Source: Prostheceraeus crozeri
Lineage: Eukaryota > Platyhelminthes > Polycladida > Euryleptidae
Assembly: GCA_907163375.1 (NCBI GenBank)
Contig: CAJQUW010006404.1
Span: 1-64,000 of the forward strand
Reading direction: 5' to 3'
DNA length: 64,000 nucleotides
Shown: one piece after another, positions 24,605-35,148 of the stretch
Numbering within the stretch: the first letter of the stretch is position 1
Layout of the letters: each line of letters opens with the position of its first letter
Made by a program: the position numbers and the translations under genes
The notes under the pieces: generated by a model
Seen by the model: only the letters and a program-made list of their open reading frames with translations
What the model was told of the DNA's origin: nothing
The model's database searches: none

Positions 24605-24606
<2 letters not shown>

Positions 24607-24686
<80 letters not shown>

Positions 24687-24712
24687 TATATATATATATA
24701 TATATATATATA
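24607..24712. repeat. (TA)n microsatellite, right part
   Basis: About 53 TA units with one GA interruption near 24,685. It is the target of the mariner insertion and abuts the 3' end of a minus-strand Penelope-like copy at 24,713. Confidence 0.95.
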
Positions 24713-24774
24713 GGGAAATAAGTAATGGAGACGTTCAAATAGATGTATAAAAATGAAAGGCGATGAAACCAGTT

Positions 24775-24826
24775 TTTGCGTAACCGGTTTCTGTGGTTTA
24801 TTGGTTACCACTTCATCAGACGCAAA
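24775..24826 (-). ncRNA. Hammerhead ribozyme, best-formed copy
   Basis: Minus strand: TTTGCGT (stem I), CTGATGA (exact core), stem II GTGGT/ACCAC with an 8-nt loop, GAAAC, CG, GTT, then ACGCAAA closing a 7-bp stem I. Cleavage would fall after GTT. The stem III side ACCGGT is self-complementary. This is a full type I hammerhead by consensus. Confidence 0.75.
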
Positions 24827-25125
24827 TAAATGAAATAAAATGAGCTCATAGGCAGTTTAATGGAGGTTTGAATATAAATTTGAAATATCTCTCTTTTGCC
24901 TCCCTTTCTACTCTATGAGCTCTGTCTGACAATTGAAATATAGGCGCAGCTTCAAACTTGATTTCTTGATGTCGGCAACACTCTCTGATGTGCTTGCTAA
25001 CATACAACACAGAGATATTCGGATTGTTTATGTGTTGGCGGTGAACGGTCAAGCGGTTCCGAAAGATATCACCAGTTTGCCCAATGTAGAAATCATCACA
25101 ACCTTTGCATTTCAGAATGTATATA

Positions 25126-26452
25126 CACTCTTTAGCAAAATTAATGTTACATCAGTGGAAGTGTTGAAATATCTCAGTGTCTACGGCCATTCATTTCATT
25201 TGATTACAAAAGTGTCACATATCATTTGAAAGCTATTGATCTCCTCTTGAAGATTCACTATGATTATTGGCTACATCCTTGAACGGTTGTCTACTACATG
25301 AAATTTTGTCAGAAATAGCTACTTTTCTTTGAAGTAAAGTTTTGGCATCAAAATCATAGGTTAGACAAATGAAACACATATCACTGTACAGACAAGAGAA
25401 AATACTTTCAGAAAAGTATTTGGACTCATCCACAAGACCATTATACGCGTAATTCGATACATAATCATAACTATTGTTACATTGCCCCATTCATTTGTTA
25501 GGAAGTTGGTAACCTAATCATGATTTTCATTCAAATTCAGCTCATACCAAGCTAATGCACAAGCATATGCCGTGTACATAGATAGTGAGCCTTAGGCTAT
25601 CATCTGAAGTATAAGTGCAGTACCGTAGTTATCGCTCATTATTACTTGTTCATTTATCATTATCAAATGAAGAGTTTATGATCATGGTTGATCGATAGAC
25701 TAGAGACATTGATTCTCTTAGGGGATATTATGCAATTGGTTTAAGTGAAAAGCAGCTTACAACCGAAGAATTGTGTGATAGGCTGCATTTCCAGAACCCT
25801 CCGACGTTGGCAAAGAGAATTTGGTGTTAAGAAATGCAAAAATGGTATTTGATCTTGACGGAAAAGAATCACGACATCTCGAAGCAACCGACGTCTAATC
25901 AGACTTGTTGCAATTCACAAATTATCGTCTACAAGACGGCTTCTGTGTCTGTGGAGGCAAAAGGTTTAACAGTGTGGACTGTATATTGACGCTTGTGTAT
26001 TTTAATCTTTCAGAAAGATAGTGGACCAGCTCACACAGCGAGTGCAGTTAGCATTCTTTAAGTAGCAGTGTGAAATACGATAAGTGCCCTGATTTGAATC
26101 CCATAGAGCATGTTTGGAATTTCCTTGGTTGGAAAAGCAATATTGTCGTTCCACTTCCGTAAAAACAATAAAAGAACTGAAACATTGGTCTTGTCCAAAT
26201 GGCAATTGGTGCCACGATCTTTTAATGACTCATTGATACAATGTATGAATGATCGCAGCTCGTGGAGTTATCACCCGATACTGATTGCTTATTGACTTTC
26301 ATATACATCTTTACAATAAATACATTAGTTCTCACAAAATGCTCTAGTATCGAGGAAGAAACATAATAGACTATCATAAGATAGGAAAGAGGGGTAAATT
26401 AAATTTCACACGTAAATAAACCCGTATGTAACATTAATTTTTCTAAAGAGTG
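25126..26452 (+). mobile_element. Decayed Tc1-like transposon inserted in a Penelope-like element
   Basis: Inverted ends CACTCTTTAGCAAAATTAAT (25,126 onward) and the complement of the bases ending at 26,452 match 26 of 27 positions. They are flanked by TA (25,124-25,125; 26,453-26,454). The 1,327-bp length is typical of Tc1. Recognisable transposase pieces lie between about 25,690 and 26,270. Confidence 0.85.
25690..26270 (+). pseudogene. Tc1-like transposase remnant
   Basis: Scattered frames show a helix-turn-helix-like start (DSLRGYYAIGLSEKQLTTEE), a second catalytic Asp context (FQKDSGPAHTASA) and the third motif (CPDLNPIEHVWNF). Several frameshifts and stops separate them and the first Asp region is not identifiable, so the gene has long been inactive. 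Confidence 0.7.
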
Positions 26453-26815
26453 TAATGTTACTAGAATTACAATTGAAATAATGCCGAATTTTGAAGTCAA
26501 TATAGGCGCCGTTGACTTTAAGTTTTATATGCTCACCGGTGATCAAGTGATCGCAACATTTGCACTTTTTATCGTCACACCGACTTACACCATTATTTTG
26601 CTTGTTTTGCTTATTTTTTAATATATTCAGTAAAGATTTACTCTGACGAAAAGACCGAATTATTTTTTTATCTTTGAATTTATTTAATAAATTAAGGCTG
26701 CCAGTCATAGGACTTATTATTTTATTATATACTGCAGGGTTGTTTGGGTTATAAGTAGTAACAAAGGGTAAAATCGTTTGATCATTCTTGATCTTCTTTG
26801 ATCATTCTTTGTTCA

Positions 26816-28090
26816 GGAAGAGCATTGAAATGATTCGACAACTTATATACAAATCGAAAAATATAATCCATACTCTACCTTGAACAAAATAAAGAACCTT
26901 TTAGCTATACATAATAATTGTCTTACCAAAAAAGAGCTTAATTATATCACAAAATTTCACCCAAAAACTTCGTATTTATATGGTTTGCCTAAACTTCACA
27001 AACATAATGACTTTTTTGAAAAATGCGATCCTGATAATCTTCGATATGTGCAGGTTCATCCCCCATCAACCTGAAGTTTCGACCTATTATCAATGACATT
27101 AATTCTGCTACTAGTAGGCTAAGCGAGCTGATTGACGAGGTTTTGAAGCCCCTCGTCCAAAAGCTTCCTAGTTACTGTAGAGACACCCATCATTTTATAA
27201 ATAACTTACCCAAAGATAGAACCAATGACATGTTCGCAACTTTTGACGTGATCTCACTACGTACACCAGCATACCTCACACATTAGGTATGGAAGCCATT
27301 ACATTTTGGATCAATAACCAGAGAGAATATATACCACTTAGATTTACTGCTTCAGTCATCATAGAAGCCGTGGAAATGATTTTGAATAATAATTATTTCA
27401 TATTTAACGACAAGACCTTTTTACAAATCTCAGGTACTGCCATGGTGACCAAGATGGCCCCTTCTTATGCATCTTTGACTATGGGATATATTGAATCAAT
27501 TTTATATAATTCGTTGACGACTGTTTGGAATAATTCTTTGATAGACGCTTTTAAGTCATCTTGGATAAGATATTTAGACGATTGCTTTGTATTATGGAAA
27601 GACGATTTCGGAAACATAGAAGATTTTCATTGCTTGTTAAATGATATTCATCCTGCGATAAAATTTACTAAAGAAATTGGAGAGAAATATATCAATTTCC
27701 TAGATGTCACTGTTTATAAAAGCCAAGAAAAGATTGAGACAGATATATTCCGAAAACCAACGGACTGTTTGAATTATGTGCCGTATCATTCGAGTCATCC
27801 AAGGCACACTTTGAATAATATACCATACACATTAGCCAAGAGAATTACTGCGATCGCATCAAATGAAGATAGGAAATCTCATAGATTGCTCGAGTTAAAA
27901 AATAGGTTGATAAAGTTGAACTACCCTCATACTTTGATAAATGACGCAATTGTGAAAGCCAAATCTGCTAACAACAGAAATACTGAAAATGATGGCAGCA
28001 AGAATGATCAAACGATTTTACCCTTTGTTACTACTTATAACCCAAACAACTAAAATAATAAGTCCTATGACTGGCAGCCTTAATTTATTA
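26816..28090 (+). mobile_element. Penelope-like element, reverse-transcriptase part, plus strand
   Basis: The plus strand shows YLYGLPKLHK (N-terminal reverse-transcriptase motif), GTAMVTKMAPSYASLTMGY and the catalytic RYLDDCFVLW box, ending near PFVTTYNPNN. The GIY-YIG part is not on this copy; it lies on the inverted partner (24,713-26,815). It is broken at about two places. Confidence 0.75.
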
Positions 28091-29764
28091 AATACACATA
28101 TACACATATATGCCAAGTTATTGTAGAGATACCTACCATTTCATTGATAAAATTTCTAACTCTAATTTTGATAATACAGATGATATATTCTTTTTGTCTC
28201 GCTTGATGTAGTATTTTTATACACAAGCATTCAGAATTCACTGGGTTTAGAATCTATTGACTTTTGGCTGAGATCAGACATTGGACAAACCGTTATTCCT
28301 TCAAGGTTCTTAAAGGATTTCTTAATAGGTGGAATCAAAATTATATTAGAAAACAACTACTTCACGTTTGAGGATAAGAAGTATCTACAGATAGCGGGTA
28401 CTGCCATGGGCACAAAAATGGCCCCTACATATGCAATACTTGTAATGGCATACCTTGAACAAAGAATGTACGTAATCGTTGAGGATGTTTATGATCATGA
28501 GAGTGCAACTTTTGTAAGGAATAATTGGATTCGCTATATAGATGATTGCTTTATTTTATGGAACAACAAATATGGCAGTATAACAGAATTCAATAACATT
28601 TTAAATAGATTGAACAATAATATAAAATTTACCCTAGAATGTAAAACTGATTGCATAAATTTCTTAGATGTCCACTTATATAAATCTAATAATAAGTTAG
28701 AAACTAATATTCATCGTAAAGTAACTGACAGTCGTACATATATTCCTTTTAACTCAGGTCATCCTAAACATGTTTTGGTAAATATACCTTTTAGTTTAGC
28801 TACGCGTATTTATAGGATCGTCTCTGATGAACGTCATCAAAAGAAACAACTTTGCGAATTGAAGCATGCTCTCATGAGATTAAATTATCCGGAATCACTA
28901 AACGATCGCCAAGTTGAACGTGCCAAAAACGTACTTAATGCCAGACCCAGTGACAGAAGCACGTCTGCTATCAATGATGACGTTATTCCTTTTGTATGCA
29001 CCTTTAATAAGAACAATCGAAATCTATATTCGAAGGTGGTCGCTCCAGCCTATAACAGTCTTAGATCAATAGAACCCTTTAAGCAGACTAGAATGATTCG
29101 GTCTTTCAGGCAACTTAGTTCTCTCCTGAATATCTTGAGTAATAGCAATAGAAGGACTATAACCGGGATTACTAAGTGTGAATAACCTAGGTGCGGTTGC
29201 TGTGATATCTTAGTAACGGGAAAAACCATCCAATTTAAGGTTGGTAATTGCGAAAGAAACTTTGAGGTAAAGTGTAATCTCAGTTGTACTTCGAAGAATG
29301 TTATTTATTTTATTAGGTGCCTAGGTTGCCAAGAATTCTATATAGGTCATACCGGAGATATTTTCAAGAACAGGCTCACAGTACATAGGCAGCAAATGTT
29401 TCGTTCTGAGTGTAGGAAGGCATGAGCAAGCACATAGCTTCGTGAGGGAGTTCATTATCATAGAAATTTGAGGCTGCTCCTCTCTATCAGATGTCACCGT
29501 CGAACACCAAGGTTGATAGGGAAGCTATGGAACGCCGTATCATTGAGTTGCTGAAACCTACGCTGAATGCTATTTCAGTTTGAATTTTATGTTTATACAT
29601 AGATTTAATTAATAAATCATTCCCTTGACAGGCTTTTGAGAATGAAGTGAAACCGGTCGGGGATTTTACTTGATACTGTGTTTTCTTTTGGGATCATTTT
29701 TGGATATAATTCAAGCATTTTGATTTGTCTTATTTAGTTTATATAATAGTGAAATCAAAAAATG
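28091..29764 (+). mobile_element. Penelope-like element, plus strand, different subfamily
   Basis: From about 28,111 the plus strand encodes a reverse transcriptase (GTAMGTKMAPTYAILVMAY, RYIDDCFILW) and, degraded, a GIY-YIG endonuclease near 29,290-29,440. A hammerhead-like fold follows at 29,619-29,664. It differs in protein sequence from its neighbour at 26,816-28,090, so it is a separate lineage. It is 5'-truncated and broken at several places. Confidence 0.75.
29619..29664 (+). ncRNA. Hammerhead-like fold, degenerate core
   Basis: ATTCCC and GGGGAT form stem I, GCTT/AAGT form stem II, and GAAACCGGTC is intact, but the CUGANGA core reads TTGACAG. Probably inactive. Confidence 0.4.
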
Positions 29765-29766
29765 GA

Positions 29767-30690
29767 AATTAATGCGACAAATAATAACCCACGCAGAAGG
29801 CAAAAAGAAAAAGCACAATTTTGTAGCCCAAACCGGTTTCACCTGTGTTCCAGGCTTCTCACGGGCAACTGAATTATATTACAAAAATTCGAACTGAAGC
29901 ATGCAAATGATCAACATAACATAATAGATATATGACACTAATCATATGTACTGAAATGGAAAAGGAAATCATAGATTTTCCGGGATGAGCACGGTGAGAT
30001 TCTATGGTACTGGTGCATGTTACTCACTTAATGATTTACATTTAGTTTTGGTTTTAAGATATTTATACACATTTTTTCTTTTAGTTCTCTCATGCCTCTG
30101 TCACTTCCATTCGGTAATTTATATATTGGCATAATCCAGAATGGGGGATCTTCATTTTTTGCACATGCAGATATGTGTTTGCTGGCGTGTAAAATGGCAT
30201 ATTTATTTTCTCTAACCTGCTGTCTATGCACCCTTACTATAGAACGAAAAATATCTCCTGTTTGCCCCACATAAAGCTCACCACAACCCCCACACTTCGT
30301 AGCATATGAGATCCTTTGTGTTACAATTCATATTTGATCTAATTTCGAATATGTTATTTCTAAGTTGATGTAGTAATAAAGGAGGCTGACGGTATGAACG
30401 TCTTATTCTATAATTTTTAAAAGTCGACGTCACTTTCAAACTATTAAATATAGGATTGACAATATTCTGGAAGATCGCAGGATTATTCGGGTTGAATGTA
30501 GTAACAAAAGGAACAAGTAAGTGCGAATGTTGCTCGTTCTTTTTTGTTAGTAATTTTGTTTTCAGCTCTGGATATTGCATCACTTATTAAAGGCTGTGGA
30601 TATCCATTGGTTTCGTAGTTCATCATACCGCATCATCTTTCTTTCAGATTTGGAGACAATGTTATTGATTCTTCTAGCCAAAGTATAGGG
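29767..30690 (-). mobile_element. Penelope-like element, left member of inverted pair 2
   Basis: The minus strand carries only the C-terminal half: an IPYTLARRINNIVS stretch after the reverse transcriptase, VPFVTTFNPNNPAIF, then the GIY-YIG part (QTGDIFRSIVRVHRQQ). It is 5'-truncated near 30,690 and broken. The 750 bp from 29,767 to about 30,516 is, as far as I can see, identical to the right member. Confidence 0.75.
29826..29866 (-). ncRNA. Hammerhead-like fold (pair 2, left)
   Basis: Same sequence as 31,354-31,394 on the other strand: GCCC/GGGC stem I, CCTG/CAGG stem II, GAAACCGGTT. The core reads GTGAGAA instead of CUGANGA, so it is probably inactive. Confidence 0.4.
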
Positions 30691-30696
30691 GATTCG

Positions 30697-31444
30697 TACT
30701 TACTTGTTCCTTTTGTTACTACATTCAACCCGAATAATCCTGCGATCTTCCAGAATATTGTCAATCCTATATTTAATAGTTTGAAAGTGACGTCGACTTT
30801 TAAAAATTATAGAATAAGACGTTCATACCGTCAGCCTCCTTTATTACTACATCAACTTAGAAATAACATATTCGAAATTAGATCAAATATGAATTGTAAC
30901 ACAAAGGATCTCATATGCTACGAAGTGTGGGGGTTGTGGTGAGCTTTATGTGGGGCAAACAGGAGATATTTTTCGTTCTATAGTAAGGGTGCATAGACAG
31001 CAGGTTAGAGAAAATAAATATGCCATTTTACACGCCAGCAAACACATATCTGCATGTGCAAAAAATGAAGATCCCCCATTCTGGATTATGCCAATATATA
31101 AATTACCGAATGGAAGTGACAGAGGCATGAGAGAACTAAAAGAAAAAATGTGTATAAATATCTTAAAACCAAAACTAAATGTAAATCATTAAGTGAGTAA
31201 CATGCACCAGTACCATAGAATCTCACCGTGCTCATCCCGGAAAATCTATGATTTCCTTTTCCATTTCAGTACATATGATTAGTGTCATATATCTATTATG
31301 TTATGTTGATCATTTGCATGCTTCAGTTCGAATTTTTGTAATATAATTCAGTTGCCCGTGAGAAGCCTGGAACACAGGTGAAACCGGTTTGGGCTACAAA
31401 ATTGTGCTTTTTCTTTTTGCCTTCTGCGTGGGTTACTATTTGTC

Positions 31445-31445
<1 letters not shown>
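30697..31445 (+). mobile_element. Penelope-like element, right member of inverted pair 2
   Basis: This is a 749-bp inverted copy of 29,767-30,516. It starts at VPFVTTFNPNNPAIF and includes QTGDIFRSIVRVHRQQ. It ends at a hammerhead-like fold and then directly a (TA)n tract. The centre of the pair is a 180-bp spacer. Confidence 0.8.
31354..31394 (+). ncRNA. Hammerhead-like fold (pair 2, right)
   Basis: GCCC and GGGC close stem I, GCCTG/CAGGT forms stem II, and GAAACCGGTT is intact. The catalytic core has diverged (GTGAGAA). Confidence 0.4.

Positions 31446-31521
<76 letters not shown>
31446..31521. repeat. (TA)n microsatellite
   Basis: About 38 TA units lie between the 3' ends of two Penelope-like copies (31,445 on the left, about 31,530 on the right). 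Tyr-Ile runs in open frames here are translation artefacts. Confidence 0.95.
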
Positions 31522-31525
<4 letters not shown>

Positions 31526-31529
31526 TTTG

Positions 31530-33130
31530 TTGTATACAAAAATACAACAAATATTGAAAGGGAAACACAGCAATTGGAATTATATATAATAAAATAATGA
31601 ATGAAAACACTTCAAACTATTAATTCGCACGAGCGCTTTCTGGAATATATTTCCTTCTTCAGGTGCATAACAAATAGTGACATGTTAGAAAAATTTGAAT
31701 TACAATGTACATGCATGCATAGAAAACTGACAACGAAGAAATATGTATTCAGAAGTATATCATTGAAATTCTGTAATCGTGGAATAAGAATCAATAGATA
31801 TATAAAAAAGTAAAATGTAGATATACAATATAGATTATGCACAATTGAGAGTAGGATGGAAAATATTTATAAAGTATTTTTCTTTGTTCTTACGTATATT
31901 TATATCATCATCAAAAATTTTATAAAAGGGAAATATATAAAAACGGGATTTACCACAAGATTCAATATGCTCACTTAGATGTATTTGTCTGTATATTGGA
32001 TGACTTATTTGTTGCTTGTGTACCCTCACTCTAGCACGGATCGTATTTCCTGTTTCGCCGATATAATATTCACCACAACCACAACAACTAATTACATAAA
32101 TTACATTTCTTGTTTCACATGACATGTTACTTTTCACTTTAAAAATCTTTCCCTTAAAATCAAATGAATCACCAGTCATAATATATTCGCAGGTTCCGCA
32201 TCTCAAATTGTTGCACTTTCTTACACAGAATTGTTCATTAGACTCAAATTTAGATTTACAGATTATTGCTTTAATATTTTTAGGTTGACGTTTACTTACA
32301 ATGAATTGTTTTTGTTCAAAAATACTTTTAGTTTGAGGATCATCAAGAAGTAAAGAATTTATATGATTAACAATAGGAATAATATTTACATTGTTTGGAT
32401 TATGAGCATGAACAAAAGCAATAGTATTGAATTCATCAGTATTATTCTTATTTTTGTTTTGTTGCTCTAGCAGAAAAGCACGACTCACAGATAAAGATCT
32501 TTTTATACCATCTTCAATCAAATTAAAAGGATATCCTTGATTCTGAAGAAATATTCTTAATTCATTTAGGCGTTTATCACGTAAAATATCATCATTTACG
32601 ATGGTGCAGATTCGTCTGGCCAAATTATATGGAATAGCACGCTTGATATGACGGGGATGACAAGATTCGAAACGCAAGTATTGATGAGTGTCCGTAGATT
32701 TATAATACATATCAGTAATAACACGGTTTTCTTTTCGAATGATTAAAATGTCCAAAAATGCAATTTCGCAATCACTAACTTCCATTGTAAATGAAATATT
32801 TGGATCCAAATTATTCAATAAGTCTTTGAATGTGTCCAACCGATCAAGATCATAATCCCAAATTACGAAGCAGTCATCAAGATATCTTCGCCATTTCTTG
32901 ATTATGGAATTTGTAATTTCTTCACCCCACGTAAATACCATGGTTTCTTTCAATTTGACTTCTAAATATCCTAGGGTTAATGTTGCATAGCTGGGAGCCA
33001 CCTTTGTCCCCATAGCAGTACCTTTTATCTGTTTATAATTATTGTTCGCGAATGAAAATGTATTACAAGTTAATACCAGTTTCAAACTTTCGGTTTGAAT
33101 CCGTTTTGTATATATCCGTACTTATATATA
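31530..33130 (-). mobile_element. Penelope-like element, 5'-truncated but with a long open frame
   Basis: A minus-strand frame of 416 codons covers the second half of the reverse transcriptase (KGTAMGTKVAPSYATL, catalytic RYLDDCFVIW), a Cys cluster (CVRKCNNLRCGTCEYI) and a complete GIY-YIG domain (CCGCGEYYIGETGNTI). It ends HPTLNCA, a usual Penelope C terminus. A well-formed hammerhead lies 200 bp downstream (31,626-31,667). The N-terminal part of the reverse transcriptase is missing because of 5' truncation, so the copy is a fossil even though the rest looks whole. Confidence 0.88.
31626..31667 (-). ncRNA. Hammerhead ribozyme
   Basis: Minus strand: TGCAC (stem I), CTGAAGA (exact CUGANGA core), stem II GGAA/TTCC with a loop, GAAAGCGCTC, then GTGCG closing stem I. 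The AGCGCT within the stem III region is self-complementary. All consensus positions are present. Confidence 0.72.
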
Positions 33131-33134
33131 TCCG

Positions 33135-33645
33135 TACTTATTTCGTTTAAAGGAAAAATGGAATACAAAAACTTGAACTTAACATTTATTCATAACAGAA
33201 TCTGTGTTTTTTCGCTGTATAGCGTGCTATAAAATCCAATGCTTATTTTACTACTTTGCACATGTAGAAAAAATCTAAAGAAAAGATGAAAATCAAAGAT
33301 ATTTTTTGAGAGTATATGCGATGAATAATCCAATGTATCGATGCATTCGTAATGCGTTCCTTATTGGATGCACGAAGGTACTGATATGCTCCATTTCCTA
33401 CTTGTTTTAATCTTGTCTATGTGGTATCAAGGCTACCTCAATATAACAGAAAGTATAGGACCAACATAAACTGGACTAACCTGAACGTGAAATTTGGTTT
33501 CTATGGTTCTGTGTAGCCGTCTATGACTTCTGAGCTGCTACTATAATAAACTGTTTACTTCCTTCAGTTGGATTTACGGCTATCGATGAAAGCATTGAAT
33601 ACTGTAGAGCAGTTATGCATATTGCCGATGATTCTATAAATGACA
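33135..33645. other. No recognisable feature
   Basis: Starts with a short tandem duplication (ATATATCCGTACTT twice, about 33,107-33,140) at the broken edge of the Penelope-like copy. The rest is AT-rich and unrecognised. Confidence 0.4.
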
Positions 33646-33649
33646 ATGT

Positions 33650-34310
33650 ACGCCTGTATCAAGGTTGCTGCAGGGCTTGGGTTTGGTCACCCCATGGGTT
33701 TTGCCTGGGTTTACCCCTAGCCCAAACAACCTAAACAAGAATTTTGATGATCCAAGCCCAACATTATGAAAAATTATAGCTACCATAGACCCCATACCAT
33801 TATTATGGGCCTTGCTATTAGACAAGCCTCACCGTAAAACTGTACAATATAGGTTATCCAGTACACTGTAGTACATAATAAGCTTAGCCTACATGATAGA
33901 TAATTGCAGTAGCTATATGCTAACTCAAAGGGCTAACTACTGCAGTGGTCATTAGTATCTACACAACTAAATTTAGTTACATTCAGCTGATTTATAAATA
34001 GTGTGATTAGCAAATATCACTACTGTTGGAATTTGAGGAGAATACATACCCTCCAATACTTTAATTACTCTGAAAATTATGAAAACCGATTGCAATGCCA
34101 AAAGATGGCCTATAATCATGTGAAATAGCGTCGAAAAAATAGAACGAGACCGAGGGAGAAAAAATTGGATTTACACAGACTAACAGCAGAAGATTTACTT
34201 CGTCTTTTAGGTTTGGGGTTGGTTTGACACCCAAGCCTTGGGTCCAAGACCCAAGCAACCCCCAGCAAACCAAGCAGCAATTTTGCCTGTATCGATTTAG
34301 CATCATCTCG
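33650..34310. repeat. Inverted CCCAAGC-rich repeat
   Basis: The left arm (about 33,650-33,765; CCTGTATC then GGTTGCTGC, GGGCTTGGGTTTGG) recurs inverted and diverged at about 34,200-34,305 (CAAGCAGCAATTTTGCCTGT and CCCAAGC blocks). Further CCCAAGC words follow at about 34,395 and 36,485. It is probably a decayed fold-back repeat. Confidence 0.4.
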
Positions 34311-34419
34311 ATCTGTTGACACGAGCCTAATCAAATTTCCATTGCTCTTCACTTTTCGTTCACATTACTGTACAGCAATTTGGGCCAACACTTGAAGTCA
34401 AAACCCAAAACCCAAGCAT

Positions 34420-35144
34420 AAGTTTAAATAAATGAATGAAATCAAGTAAACGAAGTGCATTCTTTGTATTTGTGCTGACATAAAGATTCTTCTATGAGCC
34501 AAAATTCCTATTGGGCCCATGAGAAGTGTGGTATTAGTGGGAAACGATTTATTATTGCAATAATTGTAATTAATTGTCTAAGTACATGTATTACGTCATA
34601 AAGTTTTCTTCTAATTTAACCTACACTGATATGCTGACTAATTGAAGATCTTTGATTTAATTATGATTGAGTTACACATTGCTCATAGCAAAGCAATTAA
34701 TTTCATTTTATCATTCAGAAATATAAATAAACTTGATAAATATTGTAGCTGCGCAGTAAATGCATGGTTAAACATATTTAGAATACGAAATCTGAATGAA
34801 TTTATTTTTGGGCAAATGTCGGCTATCGCAAATGGTTATGGGTGAGAAGATAACTGCGAAGATATAAAATGTACGGAATCTATAAAAATTCAATATGCAC
34901 AAATTCAACAAAATACGTGTAAGCCTACAGTAGATACAATTTGTAATGAATGCGCGGCATTGTCAAGCCCAGAATGAAAAAGCTAATAATCACAAGTACT
35001 ATTTCACTTTAGAAATATTCTGTGAATCCAGTGGAAATTTGATAAAATATCAGAACTTTATGCCGTTTTCCTGTAGCTCTCCTGAGATTCAAATCAAAAT
35101 ATCAATTTTTGCAACTTGATCTGTAGATCTGTTTATATTCAGCA
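34420..35144. other. No recognisable feature
   Basis: AT-rich sequence left of the piggyBac-like element. Nothing identifiable. Confidence 0.4.
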
Positions 35145-35148
35145 TTAA

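Larger units (their letters stand above)
22522..24606 (-). mobile_element. DD41D mariner element, apparently intact
   Basis: A perfect 28-bp terminal inverted repeat (22,522-22,549 and 24,579-24,606), starting CAAGGTGTTTCAAAAGTAGG, is flanked by TA on both sides inside a (TA)n array. One uninterrupted transposase gene lies on the minus strand (23,186-24,250). Perfect ends and an open gene suggest a young, possibly active copy. The 600 bp downstream of the gene hold an internal duplication and a large hairpin. Confidence 0.92.
24713..26815 (-). mobile_element. Penelope-like element, 3' half, minus strand (split by a Tc1 insertion)
   Basis: The minus strand holds the region between reverse transcriptase and endonuclease (IRSFRQSKSLLNILKN, CDDKKCKCCDHLITG zinc-like cluster) and a GIY-YIG part (CKGCDDFYIGQTGDIF). 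A clear hammerhead lies downstream at 24,775-24,826. A Tc1-type transposon (25,126-26,452) has inserted into it. Its start overlaps, in inverted orientation, the end of the plus-strand copy at 26,816-28,090, so the two form inverted pair 3. It is a broken fossil. Confidence 0.75.

Noticed and set aside
24566-24811. Tyr-Ile-rich open frames over (TA)n tracts, here and at 31,323-31,610
   Set aside because: These are translations of TA microsatellites, not proteins.
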